DNA from: DASUPK01 sp963763955
GTDB taxonomy: Bacteria; Actinomycetota; Thermoleophilia; Solirubrobacterales; 70-9
NCBI GenBank assembly: GCA_963763955.1
Contig: CAVXQP010000009.1
Location: forward strand, 186,001-250,000
DNA: 64,000 nucleotides
Direction of reading: 5' to 3'
Position numbers and translations under genes: made by a program. The notes beneath the pieces were generated by a model. It saw only the letters and a list, made by a program, of their open reading frames with translations, did no database searches and was not told the DNA's origin. Below, one piece after another: positions 33,069 to 41,259 of the stretch. The first letter of the stretch is position 1. Each line of letters begins with the position of its first letter.

Positions 33069-34419
33069 ATGAGAGCAATCGGACTCGACGTCCACCTCGA
33101 ATTCTGCGAGGTGGCGATCGCGGAGAAGGGCGAGGTCCGCTCCACGGGGCGGATCGCAACGAAGCCGGAGGCGATCGAGCTCTTCGCCCAGAGCCTCGGT
33201 GCCCGAGACCGGGTGGCGCTGGAGGTGACCGGCAACGCCTGGGGGATCAAGCGAATCATCGAGCCCCACGTCGCCGAGGTGATCGTCGTCTCGGCCCAAC
33301 GACACCGGGATCCGCCAGGCGCGGGCGAAGACCGACCGCCTCGATGCCCGCACCCTGGCGAGGCTTTGCGCCTCGGGGGAGCTCGACGCGGTCTGGATGC
33401 CCAACCGGGCGACGCAGGTGATGCGCCGCCGGCTGCAGCGGCGAAGCCAGCTCGTCTGGGGGCGCTCGAAGGCAAAGAACCAGATCCACGCGACCCTGAT
33501 GGGCTGCCTCGTCGGCCGACCGCCGTTTAGTGACCTATTCGGCAAGAGGGGCCGGCGCTGGCTCGCCGAGCTCACCCTCCCCGGGGAGGAGCGCGAGTCG
33601 GTCGACTCGGCGCTCCGCCAGATCGAGTTCCTCGACTCAGAGATCGAGGCGGTCGAGCGCCTGATCGCGGCGGCTGCGCTCGAGTGGCCCGAGATCAAGC
33701 GGCTGATGACCGTGCCCGGCGTCAACGTGATCGTTGCCGCGACGTTCATGGCGGCGATCGGCGACATCCGAAGGTTCGAGAGCCCGCGCAAGCTGGTCGG
33801 CTACCTCGGGCTCGACCCGCGGGTGAAGCAGTCGGGGGCCGCTCCCGCGACCCACGGGCGGATCTCGAAGCAGGGCTCCAGCCCTGCCCGCCACGCGCTG
33901 GTCGAGGCGAGCTGGTCGGTCGTGCGCCAGCCGGGACCGATCCACGCCTTCTACCAACGCATCCGCGTCCGCCGTGGGCACCAGGTCGCGATCGTCGCCG
34001 CCGCGCGCAAGCTCGCCTGCCTGTTCTGGTGCCTGCTCATCCGCGGCGAGGACTACGCCTACGGCCAGCCGTCGCTGACCCAGAAGAAGCTCCGGCTGCT
34101 CGAGATCCGCGCCGGCGCCAAGACGCACAAGGGCATCCCGACCGGAACCTGGGCAACGAGGCAGAGGATGCGCGAGGCAGAGCGCGAGCTGGCGGCCCAG
34201 GCCGAGGCCGCCTACCGGCGCACGGTCGCCGACTGGCAACGAACCGAGGCGAAAAGAAAGGGCGCCGGCGCGACACGGGGCGCGCATCTCGTGGGCCGTC
34301 AAGCGGCCAAGCAGCGCGGCAGGTCCAAGCCCCCGGGCCTGCTCTTTAGCTCGTCGTCAGAACCGGCGCCCGAACCGAACTCTCCCAAATTGGAGGTGCT
34401 GCGTCCAGAAAGGACTTGA
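33069..34419 (+). pseudogene. IS110-family transposase, frameshifted
   Basis: The protein has the DEDD RuvC-like N terminus (MRAIGLDVHLEFCEVAIAEK; ALEVTGNAW; KTDRLDARTLARL) and the C-terminal Transposase_20 domain (LMTVPGVNVIVAATFMAAIG, GYLGLDPRVKQSGAAPATHG). The two parts are in different frames: removing one C from GGCCCAACG near 33297 turns SAQRHRD into SANDTGIRQARAK and restores a single protein of about 450 residues. GGAGGAG lies before ATG 33069. This is either a recent inactivating mutation or a base-call error. The last 60 residues are basic and Pro-rich. Confidence 0.88.
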
Positions 34420-34429
34420 CTTTCATGCG

Positions 34430-34443
34430 TCGTCCAAAAGCGG
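34430..34443. repeat. REP-like hairpin, right half after IS110
   Basis: TCGTCCAAAAGCGG continues the copy broken at 32831. It runs directly into the 3' end of the SnoaL gene at 34454, the same order as in the copy at 51430-51486. Confidence 0.65.
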
Positions 34444-34453
34444 TAGTTCTGGG

Positions 34454-34876
34454 CTACTCCCGCAGACCGGCGGCTTCGAGGGCCTCGGCGCGACGGCTGA
34501 AGAAGTCCACCTTGCGCACTCGTCCATCCCGGATCGTGAAGACCTGAAAGTGGTGGGATTTGTCTGGCACGCCGCTCACTCGGCCTCGCCCGCTTTGCCG
34601 GACTGCTACGAGGACGCGGTTGCCCGGTGCCTCGGTGAAATCAACCGGCTCCCAGACGAAGTCGATCCACCCGCTTTGAATTCGCTCGATGAGCTCGAAG
34701 GCCTCCGGAACTCCCCGAAGATGGTCTGGTTTAGGCAACTCCCGCTCGGCAGGCCAGTCGTACTCGAACTCGGGATCGGCGAGTCCACCAAGGGCTTCCT
34801 CGGACTGTTCCCCCCGCATGAATGCGTCGAATGCGTCGAAACCGTTGCGTACGACCTCGACGTTCGCCTGCGACAT
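34454..34876 (-). CDS. SnoaL-like NTF2-fold protein, paralogue 1
   Basis: A 140-residue SnoaL-type domain starting MSQANVEVVRNGFDAFDAFM and ending RRAEALEAAGLRE, both ends shared with the paralogues at 34880, 36099 and 48249. The middle has GGLADPEFEYDWPAERELPK and a DGRVRKVDFFSRRAEALEAA strand and helix. Function is unknown; the fold gives a small-molecule pocket. Its ATG is three bases past the stop of paralogue 2, so the two form an operon. Confidence 0.82.
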   Translation of the reverse strand: MSQANVEVVRNGFDAFDAFMRGEQSEEALGGLADPEFEYDWPAERELPKPDHLRGVPEAFELIERIQSGWIDFVWEPVDFTEAPGNRVLVAVRQSGRGRVSGVPDKSHHFQVFTIRDGRVRKVDFFSRRAEALEAAGLRE

Positions 34877-34879
34877 CGC

Positions 34880-35275
34880 CTACTCCGTCAGCCCGACGGC
34901 TTCGAGGGCCGTGGCTCGATTCCGGTAGCTCGTGTACCGCAGCACCTTGCCCTCGTGGAATGTCCAGACGGTGGAAACCCGCACCTCCTCTTTCATCCCG
35001 TTAATGCGCCGCTTCCCCGACATCCGAACGACCGCGACCACGTTGTCATCTGCGTCGATCAACTCCCCCGGTTCAACTCGAAGGTTCTCCCAGATCTCCT
35101 CCACCCGCTCCAAGAAGCGCCGGACGCCATCGAAGCCGCGATAGAGGGCCGGGGTAAGGACGATTTCCGGGATATCGATGACGACGTCGGGTTGGAGGAA
35201 CTCCTCAGCGCCCGAGACGCGGTCGGGCCACAAGCCGTAGAGGTGGCGCACGATCTCCACGTTCTCCTGCGACAT
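34880..35275 (-). CDS. SnoaL-like NTF2-fold protein, paralogue 2
   Basis: A 131-residue SnoaL-type protein (MSQENVEIVRHLYGLWPDRV ... YRNRATALEAVGLTE). The pocket strands FLQPDVVIDIPEIVL and VVRMSGKRRINGMKEEVRVS are complete. GATACT lies nine bases before the ATG (35285-35290) and no other ribosome site is needed, as in the other paralogues. It is the first gene of a two-gene unit with paralogue 1. Confidence 0.83.
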   Translation of the reverse strand: MSQENVEIVRHLYGLWPDRVSGAEEFLQPDVVIDIPEIVLTPALYRGFDGVRRFLERVEEIWENLRVEPGELIDADDNVVAVVRMSGKRRINGMKEEVRVSTVWTFHEGKVLRYTSYRNRATALEAVGLTE

Positions 35276-35284
35276 CGCCGACGC

Positions 35285-35290
35285 AGTATC
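35285..35290 (-). promoter_or_regulatory. Shared SnoaL -10 element, copy A
   Basis: GATACT, nine bases before the ATG of the gene at 34880-35275. The flank GCGGATACT-9-ATGTC is shared with copies at 36513, 48651 and 49289 and a decayed one at 41486. Confidence 0.5.
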
Positions 35291-35403
35291 CGCCTATCCG
35301 GTGCGACGTTTTTGCGAGCCGCGCTGCCGGCGGTCAGCGATGAGATGCGATGAGACGCGGTAGGCCATTGGCGGTTGGCCCGGCCATTGTCTGTGATCTG
35401 TAG

Positions 35404-36003
35404 CTACTCCGCGGGGTGTACTGGGTGACGCGGCTCGACAGTGAGGCCGCCCCGCGCGGCTGCGCGCACGGTCTGGGAGAGGGCGGCGGGAACCCCCGGG
35501 CCACGAAGCTCGATCTGTAGCTCGACCACACCAGGTTCGCGGTCGAGGACCTCAATGTCGCCCAGTTCGCGCAGCAGCTCGAGCATCGGTGAGTTGTCGG
35601 CGAGCACCGACGCCGTGAAGCGTTCGACGCCTTCCTCGAGAGCCCGCCCAGCCAGTCCCTCCAGGAGCGCGGTGCCGAGCCCGCGGCCTTGCCAACTGTC
35701 GATGACCACGACCGCGACCTCCGCCGCCCGCGGGTCCGTGCTCGAGCGCACGAATCGGGCGACCCCGAGTCCCTCGCCGCTGCTCGGATCGGTCGCGATG
35801 AGCGCCTCGTGCGTACGGTGGTCGACTTCAGTCAGGTAGCGCAGCTGGCGCGAGCCCAGCTCAACCATCGGGGAGAAGAAGCGGCGGTATCGCGACTCTG
35901 GTCCAAGCCGCCGGAACCCGTCGACCAGAGTGTCCTTGTCCTTGGGCTCGATCGGTCGGATGAGAACCCGCTCGCCACTTCTGAGCGTCACCTGCCGAGG
36001 CAT
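35404..36003 (-). CDS. GNAT family N-acetyltransferase
   Basis: A 199-residue acetyl-CoA-dependent acyltransferase. It opens with TLRSGERVLIRPIEPKDKDT, and has the acetyl-CoA loop motif VVVIDSWQGRGLGTALLEGL (Q-x-x-G-x-G/A, about residues 97-116) and VLADNSPMLELLRELG. It resembles the acetyltransferase part of Pat-type or AcuA-like proteins (FRRLGPESRYRRFFSPM), which modify protein lysines, but lacks any cNMP domain. Substrate unknown. It lies between two SnoaL genes. Confidence 0.86.
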   Translation of the reverse strand: MPRQVTLRSGERVLIRPIEPKDKDTLVDGFRRLGPESRYRRFFSPMVELGSRQLRYLTEVDHRTHEALIATDPSSGEGLGVARFVRSSTDPRAAEVAVVVIDSWQGRGLGTALLEGLAGRALEEGVERFTASVLADNSPMLELLRELGDIEVLDREPGVVELQIELRGPGVPAALSQTVRAAARGGLTVEPRHPVHPAE

Positions 36004-36098
36004 CGCGAGGGAGCAATAGCAGGCCGGCGAGCTCCTGCGGCACCTCTGGGCGCGGGCAGCAACCTTAGGACGAGCCCCGCGTTCCCCTCCTACATCGC

Positions 36099-36503
36099 CT
36101 ACTCCGAAAGGCCGGCGGCTTCGAGAGCCTGGGCTCTGACCCAGAAGAGCTTCCCCTTGGCGACCTTGCCGTCTACGAGCCAGAACACGTACCAGGCGCG
36201 GGCATCAAACTCGGCGCCGCTCGACGTGCCGCGGAAGGTGCCAAAGACCCCGAGGAGGACGCGGCCACTGCTCCCCTCAGTGATCTCCTCGACCTCGGCA
36301 CTCGCGATCTGTCCGACATTGATGAATTTGTCCCACCACTCGCGCACACCGGTCCGGCCTCGATAGATCCGCCGGATTCCCGGCCACCCTTCGCGATCAT
36401 CCCATTCGACGCTGGGGGTCATGTAGGCCACGAACGCATCTGGATCGCGTCGGATGACGGCGTCGAGCATCCGCCGCACGATCTCCACATTCTCCTCAGA
36501 CAT
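36099..36503 (-). CDS. SnoaL-like NTF2-fold protein, paralogue 3
   Basis: A 134-residue SnoaL domain (MSEENVEIVRRMLDAVIRRD ... WVRAQALEAAGLSE). Characteristic strands are YMTPSVEWDDREGWPG and FDARAWYVFWLVDGKVAKGK. GATACT (36513-36518) is nine bases before the ATG. A decayed hairpin repeat lies 28 bases further upstream. Confidence 0.83.
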   Translation of the reverse strand: MSEENVEIVRRMLDAVIRRDPDAFVAYMTPSVEWDDREGWPGIRRIYRGRTGVREWWDKFINVGQIASAEVEEITEGSSGRVLLGVFGTFRGTSSGAEFDARAWYVFWLVDGKVAKGKLFWVRAQALEAAGLSE

Positions 36504-36512
36504 CGCCCACTG

Positions 36513-36518
36513 AGTATC
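36513..36518 (-). promoter_or_regulatory. Shared SnoaL -10 element, copy B
   Basis: GATACT, nine bases before the ATG at 36503, inside the shared block GGCGAGATACT. Confidence 0.5.
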
Positions 36519-36530
36519 TCGCCAACAACG

Positions 36531-36552
36531 CTGCTTTCCATCAAAGGGCGGC
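36531..36552. repeat. REP-like hairpin, decayed copy
   Basis: CTGCTTTCCATCAAAGGGCGG keeps the stem and loop order of hairpin A with changes. It is upstream of paralogue 3. Confidence 0.5.
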
Positions 36553-36713
36553 CGACGCTAACCGACCGCGAACGTTGCGCTTGCCATTCCGAGGGAGGCT
36601 GACCTCTCGCGGTCTGCGGACGTCTCCCTTCGCCTAACAGCGGAAGCAAGCCGATTCCCGAGGGGCTCGGGGGCAGCGAACCGGATACCCCGCTTCACGC
36701 GAAAGCAGGGGGG

Positions 36714-37850
36714 CTAGCTCAGCGAAAGAGCGAAGACCTCGATCGGCTGATCGAAGCCGAGCAGGCTGCGCTCCCCCACCGGCTCCCAGGGCCGGTCCGG
36801 TACCGCCTCCACGACCCCCGCCGTCGCCAGCAGCTGGTTCGAGTCGGCGATCCCCTGGAGCCGAGCGGCCAGGTTGACGGCGCGGCCGTAGTAGTCGCCG
36901 TCCCGGAAGACGGCACGTCCGTGGTGGAGGCCGGCATGCATCTTGGGCCAGTCCTTGCGCCGCATCTCGCCTGCGATCGCGAGTGTCGCGTCGATCGCGG
37001 CCCGTGGGTCCGGATAGGCCAGGAGGTAGCCATCGCCGAGCTGCTTCACCCGCCGGCCGGTGTCGCCGAGGTTTCTCGCCACCGTGGAGCCGAGGTGGTC
37101 GACGATCTCGATCGCCGTCGCGTCCCCGTACCGGTTGGCGTACGAGGTGAAATGGCGCAGGTCCAAGAACAGCAGCGAGACCTCGACGGCGCCGGGCAAG
37201 AGTCCGTCCGCCTCGGACTCGACCTCCCAGACCGCCGCCTGTGTCATCTCCTGCTCCAGCTTCCGGCGGTGCACCCCGAGCAGCAGCGGATCGGCAAGCG
37301 GAAGCAGCCACCCGAATGCCTGCCTGACGGCGCTCAGGGTGTCGAGCGGGTTGCTAGTGATCTCCTCAAGGAAGGGCTCGACCCGGGAGTGGAAGACGTG
37401 GAACTCGGTCTGGGCGATTCGCCCCAGGGCCTGCCCATAGACGCGCGAGACCTCGCGCTGCACCTCGGGCGGCCAGATGTTCTCCAGGCGACCAAGCTCC
37501 CCGAAGGCCGCGGCCTCCTCCGGTGTGAAGCAGGGCTCGTCCGCGGGCGGCATCGCCAGTCCGAACGCCTGCATGCTCGCCTGGATCTCCTGAACCGAGA
37601 GGCCCCCTTCGGCCTCAATCTCTGCCGGGCTGACGGTGCGTCGCTCCCGCTCGGGGTCGAGGCCCCCCGCGAAGACTGCCTCCTCGAGCCGACCGCGCTC
37701 GGCGGCCTCGCGGATCTGCTCGTCGGTCACCCCAAGCCGCTGCAGGCCGGCGACCAGCTCGCGTTCGTCCGGATCCAGCCTTAGTTCGTCCGCCAGAGCG
37801 CGCGGAGCCGCGCCATCAAGCGGACCTGTCCGCTTCAGTTTGCGAGCCAC
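36714..37850 (-). CDS. Class III adenylate cyclase, Rv1264-like
   Basis: A 378-residue soluble cyclase that makes cAMP. Residues 1-200 resemble the regulatory domain of mycobacterial Rv1264 (LDPDERELVAGLQRLGVTDE, FTPEEAAAFGELGRLENIWP), which inhibits and senses pH. The catalytic domain (about 210-378) has the metal Asp in LLFLDLRHFTSYANRYGD, the substrate Lys and second Asp in RRVKQLGDGYLLAYPDP, and the transition-state Asn and Arg in GRAVNLAARLQGIAD, so it should be active. It is the only gene on its strand before the erythromycin-esterase operon and starts 25 bases before it ends. Confidence 0.9.
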   Translation of the reverse strand: MARKLKRTGPLDGAAPRALADELRLDPDERELVAGLQRLGVTDEQIREAAERGRLEEAVFAGGLDPERERRTVSPAEIEAEGGLSVQEIQASMQAFGLAMPPADEPCFTPEEAAAFGELGRLENIWPPEVQREVSRVYGQALGRIAQTEFHVFHSRVEPFLEEITSNPLDTLSAVRQAFGWLLPLADPLLLGVHRRKLEQEMTQAAVWEVESEADGLLPGAVEVSLLFLDLRHFTSYANRYGDATAIEIVDHLGSTVARNLGDTGRRVKQLGDGYLLAYPDPRAAIDATLAIAGEMRRKDWPKMHAGLHHGRAVFRDGDYYGRAVNLAARLQGIADSNQLLATAGVVEAVPDRPWEPVGERSLLGFDQPIEVFALSLS

Positions 37851-37875
37851 CTGGCTGCGAGCCTACTGGCTGGCC

Positions 37876-39234
37876 TCAGAGTGCCGAGGGATAGGTCTCC
37901 GGGGGCTCGCCGAGCTCCCAGCCGGCGGTTCGCTCCAGTGGCTCCACTGCGCGGGTTTGGTCGATGTGAATCACCGCGTCGAACTGGTCGTGGATTCGGG
38001 CAGCGAAGTAGTGGCTCTGCCGTTCGGTCTCTGGCCGGTAGATGACGCCGATCGCGCGCTCGAGGCGTGGTTCTCGCAGAGCCGCAGCCGCTCGACCATT
38101 GAGCCGCAGCAGGAAGCGAGGGCTGTCCAGGCGATGAAACAGTGCTTCGTAGCTCTCTGGCAGGGCCGGGCGAACCCGTTTGCGCTCGGCGGGGGCGTCC
38201 CAGGCTGAGGCGGCCGTGACGGTGCCGGCGTAGGTTGTGAACCCCACCAGCGTGGTGGTGCCGGGGTGTCGCGAGCGGGTGAGCTGGCCCAGGTTGAGCT
38301 CTCCCCGCTCGCCCATCTCGGTGCGCCGGGCGTCCCCGACGTGCGAGTTGTGCTCCCAGACAACGAGCTTGGCGCGCTCCCCGTGCCGCTCGAGATGGGC
38401 GAGCAGGCGGTCCAGGGTGTCCGCCATGTGAGTGTCCCTCAGGTTCCACGAGGAGACGTGGGCGGAGAACATCGTCCGGTAGTACTCCTCGGCGTTGGTC
38501 ACCAGGCGCGCGTTCTGCTCGGCGTAGAACTGGTCGTCCTCTGCCGCCAGGCCATCGCGTCGCAGGTAGCCGACCGAGTTGCGATGGAGTTCCAACAGCT
38601 GCTCGACCACCCCGCGTCGGCAGGACTCGCTGATCCCCAGGCTGACGGCCCGCCCGTACTCGTGGCTCTCGCCGCCGAAGTGCTCGAAGCACGCATAGCG
38701 CTCCCGGGCGCGGCCTGCGGCTGGCGGGTCGATCGTCCCCAGGTAGGCGATCACCTCCTCGACGGAGGTGTAGAGGCTGTACAGATCGAGCCCATAGAAA
38801 CCCGCCCCGTCGCTCGGATCGGTGCGTTCGTTGTGGGCGCGCAGCCAGCCGACGAAGTCGAGCACCTCGGCGTTGCGCCACATCCAGGTGGGAAAGCGCT
38901 GGAAGCCTCGCAGGGCCTCCTCCGCGTCCGCGTCCTCTCGTGCCCCGCGGACGTAGCGGTTGACGCGGTAGGCGTCGGGCCAGTCCGCCTCGACGGCGAC
39001 ACCTTTGAAGCCCTTCTCCTCGATCAGCCTGCGGGTGATAACTGCTCGCTCGCGATAGAACTCGTGCGTCCCGTGCGAGGCCTCCCCCAGGAGGACGAGG
39101 CTGGCGTCCCCGATCAGTTCCAGCAGCGGGTCGTAGTCGTTCGCCGAGCCGGTCAGGGGATGCGCCTCCCGCGAGAGGGCCTCCGCCGTTGCGTCTCTAT
39201 GGCCGGTCGCGGCGAGTCGGGGCATCGAGCTCAA
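37876..39234 (-). CDS. Erythromycin esterase family protein
   Basis: A 452-residue hydrolase of the EreA/succinoglycan superfamily. Motifs are LLGEASHGTHEFYRERA (Glu and His near residues 52-56), VAVEADWPDAYRVNRY, YGLDLYSLYTSVEEV and the catalytic-loop VVWEHNSHVGDARRTEMGER. True esterase activity on macrolides is unproven for this family. The ATG overlaps the stop of the phosphoribosyltransferase-hydrolase by four bases, so it is the third gene of an operon. In M. tuberculosis the DosR-regulated Rv2030c fuses the same kind of phosphoribosyltransferase with an erythromycin esterase. Confidence 0.9.
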   Translation of the reverse strand: MSSMPRLAATGHRDATAEALSREAHPLTGSANDYDPLLELIGDASLVLLGEASHGTHEFYRERAVITRRLIEEKGFKGVAVEADWPDAYRVNRYVRGAREDADAEEALRGFQRFPTWMWRNAEVLDFVGWLRAHNERTDPSDGAGFYGLDLYSLYTSVEEVIAYLGTIDPPAAGRARERYACFEHFGGESHEYGRAVSLGISESCRRGVVEQLLELHRNSVGYLRRDGLAAEDDQFYAEQNARLVTNAEEYYRTMFSAHVSSWNLRDTHMADTLDRLLAHLERHGERAKLVVWEHNSHVGDARRTEMGERGELNLGQLTRSRHPGTTTLVGFTTYAGTVTAASAWDAPAERKRVRPALPESYEALFHRLDSPRFLLRLNGRAAAALREPRLERAIGVIYRPETERQSHYFAARIHDQFDAVIHIDQTRAVEPLERTAGWELGEPPETYPSAL

Positions 39235-40553
39235 CCGCCCATGGCTGTCGCGCTTCGCTTGGCTGCGCCGAGCTTCTCACTGAACCACTCCCCCGCCAGC
39301 TCAGCGGCCTCCGCGAGCGTGCCGGGCTCCTCAAAGAGGTGACCAGCTCCGGCGACGATTGCGAGCTCGCACTGCGCGGGTATCAGCACCTGCGCCTGAC
39401 GATTCAGCTGCAGCACCTCACGGTCGTGGCCTCCGACGATGAGCAGCGTCGGGGACCTCACCTCGCGCAAGGCAGATCCGGCGAGATCGGGGCGGCCGCC
39501 GCGAGAGACGATCGCGCTGACCTGGGAGGGGAGCTGAGAGGCCGCGATCAAGGCCGCAGCGGCGCCTGTGCTGGCACCGAAATAGCCGACCGGAAGTGCA
39601 TGGAGCTCATCTCGCTCGCGGACCCACCGTGTCGCGCCCGCCAGACGGCTTTCGAGCAACTCCACGGCAAAGACATTGGCGCGATCTCCAGACTCCGCCT
39701 CGGTCAGCAGGTCGAAGAGCAAGGTGGCTAACCCAAGGCCGTGCAGCCGGCGCGCTACGGCCACGTTGCGCGGGCTATGGCGGCTGCTGCCGCTGCCGTG
39801 CGCGAAGAGGACGATCCCGATCGGGTCGGCCGGGACGAACAGCGAGCCCGGCAGGAGCATTCCATCGGTTTCGACCGAAACCTCCCGCGTGTCGGGGCCG
39901 CCATTGCCGTCCGATGAATGCAGCAAGCGCAGCACCTCCTCATCCGTGACCTGCGAGAAGTCCCGATACCAGCGACCGACACCATCGAGAGAGGGTGGGT
40001 TCAGCAGCGTCACGACCTCATCAGCTTCGGAGGCCAGGTGGCTCGCGACAGCCGGGGCGCACACGGGGACGGCAAGGACCAGCCGCTCGGGATTGCGACT
40101 GCGCACCGCCCGAAGCGCAGCCGTATCGGTCACGCCCGTGGCGATGCCGTCATCCACCACGATCACAACCCGCCCAGTGAGATCGAAGGGGAGTCGCTCG
40201 CCTCGATAGAGCGCAACACGCCGGCGGAGCTCGGCGGTCTCGCGGTCGATGATGGCCCGAAGCTGCTCATCACTGACACCGAGCGCCCGCACCGTCCCCT
40301 GATCGATCACGCCGGTCCCGTCCTCGGCAATGGCGCCGATGCCGAGCTCCGGGTTCTGGGGCGCGCCCAGCTTGCGGACCGCGAGCACGTCGAGCGGTGC
40401 CCCGAGGGCGCTAGCCACCTCGTGCGCCACCGGCACTCCACCGCGCGGGAGGGCCAGCACGATCGGCTCGGAGTCCCGGAGCGGCATCAGGCGCTCGGCA
40501 ACCTGAGCCCCTGCGTCGGCCCGGTCGCGAAACCCAGTTGCGCCGGGGGTCAT
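39231..40553 (-). CDS. Phosphoribosyltransferase-dienelactone hydrolase fusion
   Basis: A 440-residue two-domain protein. Residues 1-215 are a type I phosphoribosyltransferase with IVLALPRGGVPVAHEVASAL and the PRPP motif VVIVVDDGIATGVTDTAALR. Residues 225-440 are an alpha/beta hydrolase with LFAHGSGSSRHSPRNVAVAR, the nucleophile in GYFGASTGAAAALIAA, and GGHD and GAGHLFEEPG for the Asp and His. The same fusion is known as Rv0571c. It overlaps both neighbours by four bases (DUF2267 before, erythromycin esterase after). The link between a nucleotide-like substrate and the hydrolase is unknown. Confidence 0.92.
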   Translation of the reverse strand: MTPGATGFRDRADAGAQVAERLMPLRDSEPIVLALPRGGVPVAHEVASALGAPLDVLAVRKLGAPQNPELGIGAIAEDGTGVIDQGTVRALGVSDEQLRAIIDRETAELRRRVALYRGERLPFDLTGRVVIVVDDGIATGVTDTAALRAVRSRNPERLVLAVPVCAPAVASHLASEADEVVTLLNPPSLDGVGRWYRDFSQVTDEEVLRLLHSSDGNGGPDTREVSVETDGMLLPGSLFVPADPIGIVLFAHGSGSSRHSPRNVAVARRLHGLGLATLLFDLLTEAESGDRANVFAVELLESRLAGATRWVRERDELHALPVGYFGASTGAAAALIAASQLPSQVSAIVSRGGRPDLAGSALREVRSPTLLIVGGHDREVLQLNRQAQVLIPAQCELAIVAGAGHLFEEPGTLAEAAELAGEWFSEKLGAAKRSATAMGG

Positions 40554-40972
40554 GCCGCGAGCACGACCCTGAGCTCCTCGGGAAAGACCGCGACCACATC
40601 CGCGATCTCACCCTCGGAGACGTGGCGGCGGAGGACGCGCGCCGCGGCCGAGCACGCATAGGACGCCTCGGTTTCACCGGGCAGGAGGCCCTCCTCCGCG
40701 ATCCGCCTCAGGAACTCATCGACGGTGCGGTAGTTCATCGGTGTCCGGCTCGGAACCCATCCCTCGTAGTAGATCCCCCGAATCAGCTCCGGAAGCTGGG
40801 CCGCGAGCTGTGCGGCCTCATTGACGGTGAGCCGGTCACGAACGGCGTGCAGGTACGCGCGGAGTACGTGGTAAGCCGCCTTCCGATCCTCGCTTCCAAG
40901 CTCCTCGGCGAGTTGACTGAGCCAGACATTCGTCTTCTCGACGCTTCGATCAATGAGGTCGACCTCGGACAT
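40550..40972 (-). CDS. DUF2267 domain protein
   Basis: A 140-residue helical protein with DUF2267 landmarks: VWLSQLAEELGSEDRKAAYH, AVRDRLTVNEAAQLAAQLPE and LIRGIYYEGWVPSRTP, then a second helical repeat. Function unknown. It is the first gene of the operon and has GAGAGGAGC five bases before ATG. The 4-base overlap with the fusion gene indicates coupling. Proteins with DUF2267 are common in stress and dormancy clusters of actinobacteria. Confidence 0.9.
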   Translation of the reverse strand: MSEVDLIDRSVEKTNVWLSQLAEELGSEDRKAAYHVLRAYLHAVRDRLTVNEAAQLAAQLPELIRGIYYEGWVPSRTPMNYRTVDEFLRRIAEEGLLPGETEASYACSAAARVLRRHVSEGEIADVVAVFPEELRVVLAA

Positions 40973-41133
40973 CGCGCGCTCCTCTCACTCAGGTCCCAAC
41001 GACCTTAGGCTCGCCGGGGCCAATCTGCATCCGTCCTCAGTACCGAGACCGCCTCAGTGGGCGGCCCCGATGTGCGCTAGCTGCCCCGGGCCTACGTCCT
41101 CCTCGTAATCAAGGAAGTCACGAGGAGGACCCA

Positions 41134-41259
41134 ATGGCAGTAGCAAAGCTGATCGAGATCAATGCCGCCTCGAGCAAGAGTTTCGAGGATGCGATCAACC
41201 CCGGTATCTCGAAGGCAAGATTAGGAGCGCTCTGCTCGGTGCGATCTCGTCTGCGGTGA
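41134..41259 (+). pseudogene. Dodecin, truncated
   Basis: ATG 41134 with GAGGAGG upstream starts a dodecin: AVAKLIEINAASSKSFEDAI. Residues 2-27 match the flavin-binding dodecin N terminus (KVIEL...S.KS.EDA...GI.KA). After KA the frame diverges and stops, giving 41 residues against about 70. The rest of the gene is missing. Confidence 0.75.

Larger units (their letters stand above)
32832..34430 (+). mobile_element. IS110-family insertion sequence inside a REP-like loop
   Basis: Edges are inferred from the split hairpin repeat: left flank ends GCTTTTCG and right flank begins TCGTCCAAAAGCGG, which rejoin to the archetype CCGCTTTTCGTCCAAAGCGG. The element is about 1.6 kb, has a 237-base non-coding left end and only about 11 bases after the transposase stop, the layout of the IS110 group where the left end encodes a bridge RNA. 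No terminal inverted repeat or long duplication is seen, as known for IS110. Confidence 0.72.

Noticed and set aside
33290..33310. Programmed frameshift in the IS110 transposase
   Set aside because: IS110 transposases are normally one frame, and no slippery heptamer or downstream pseudoknot is evident, so mutation or base-call error is simpler.
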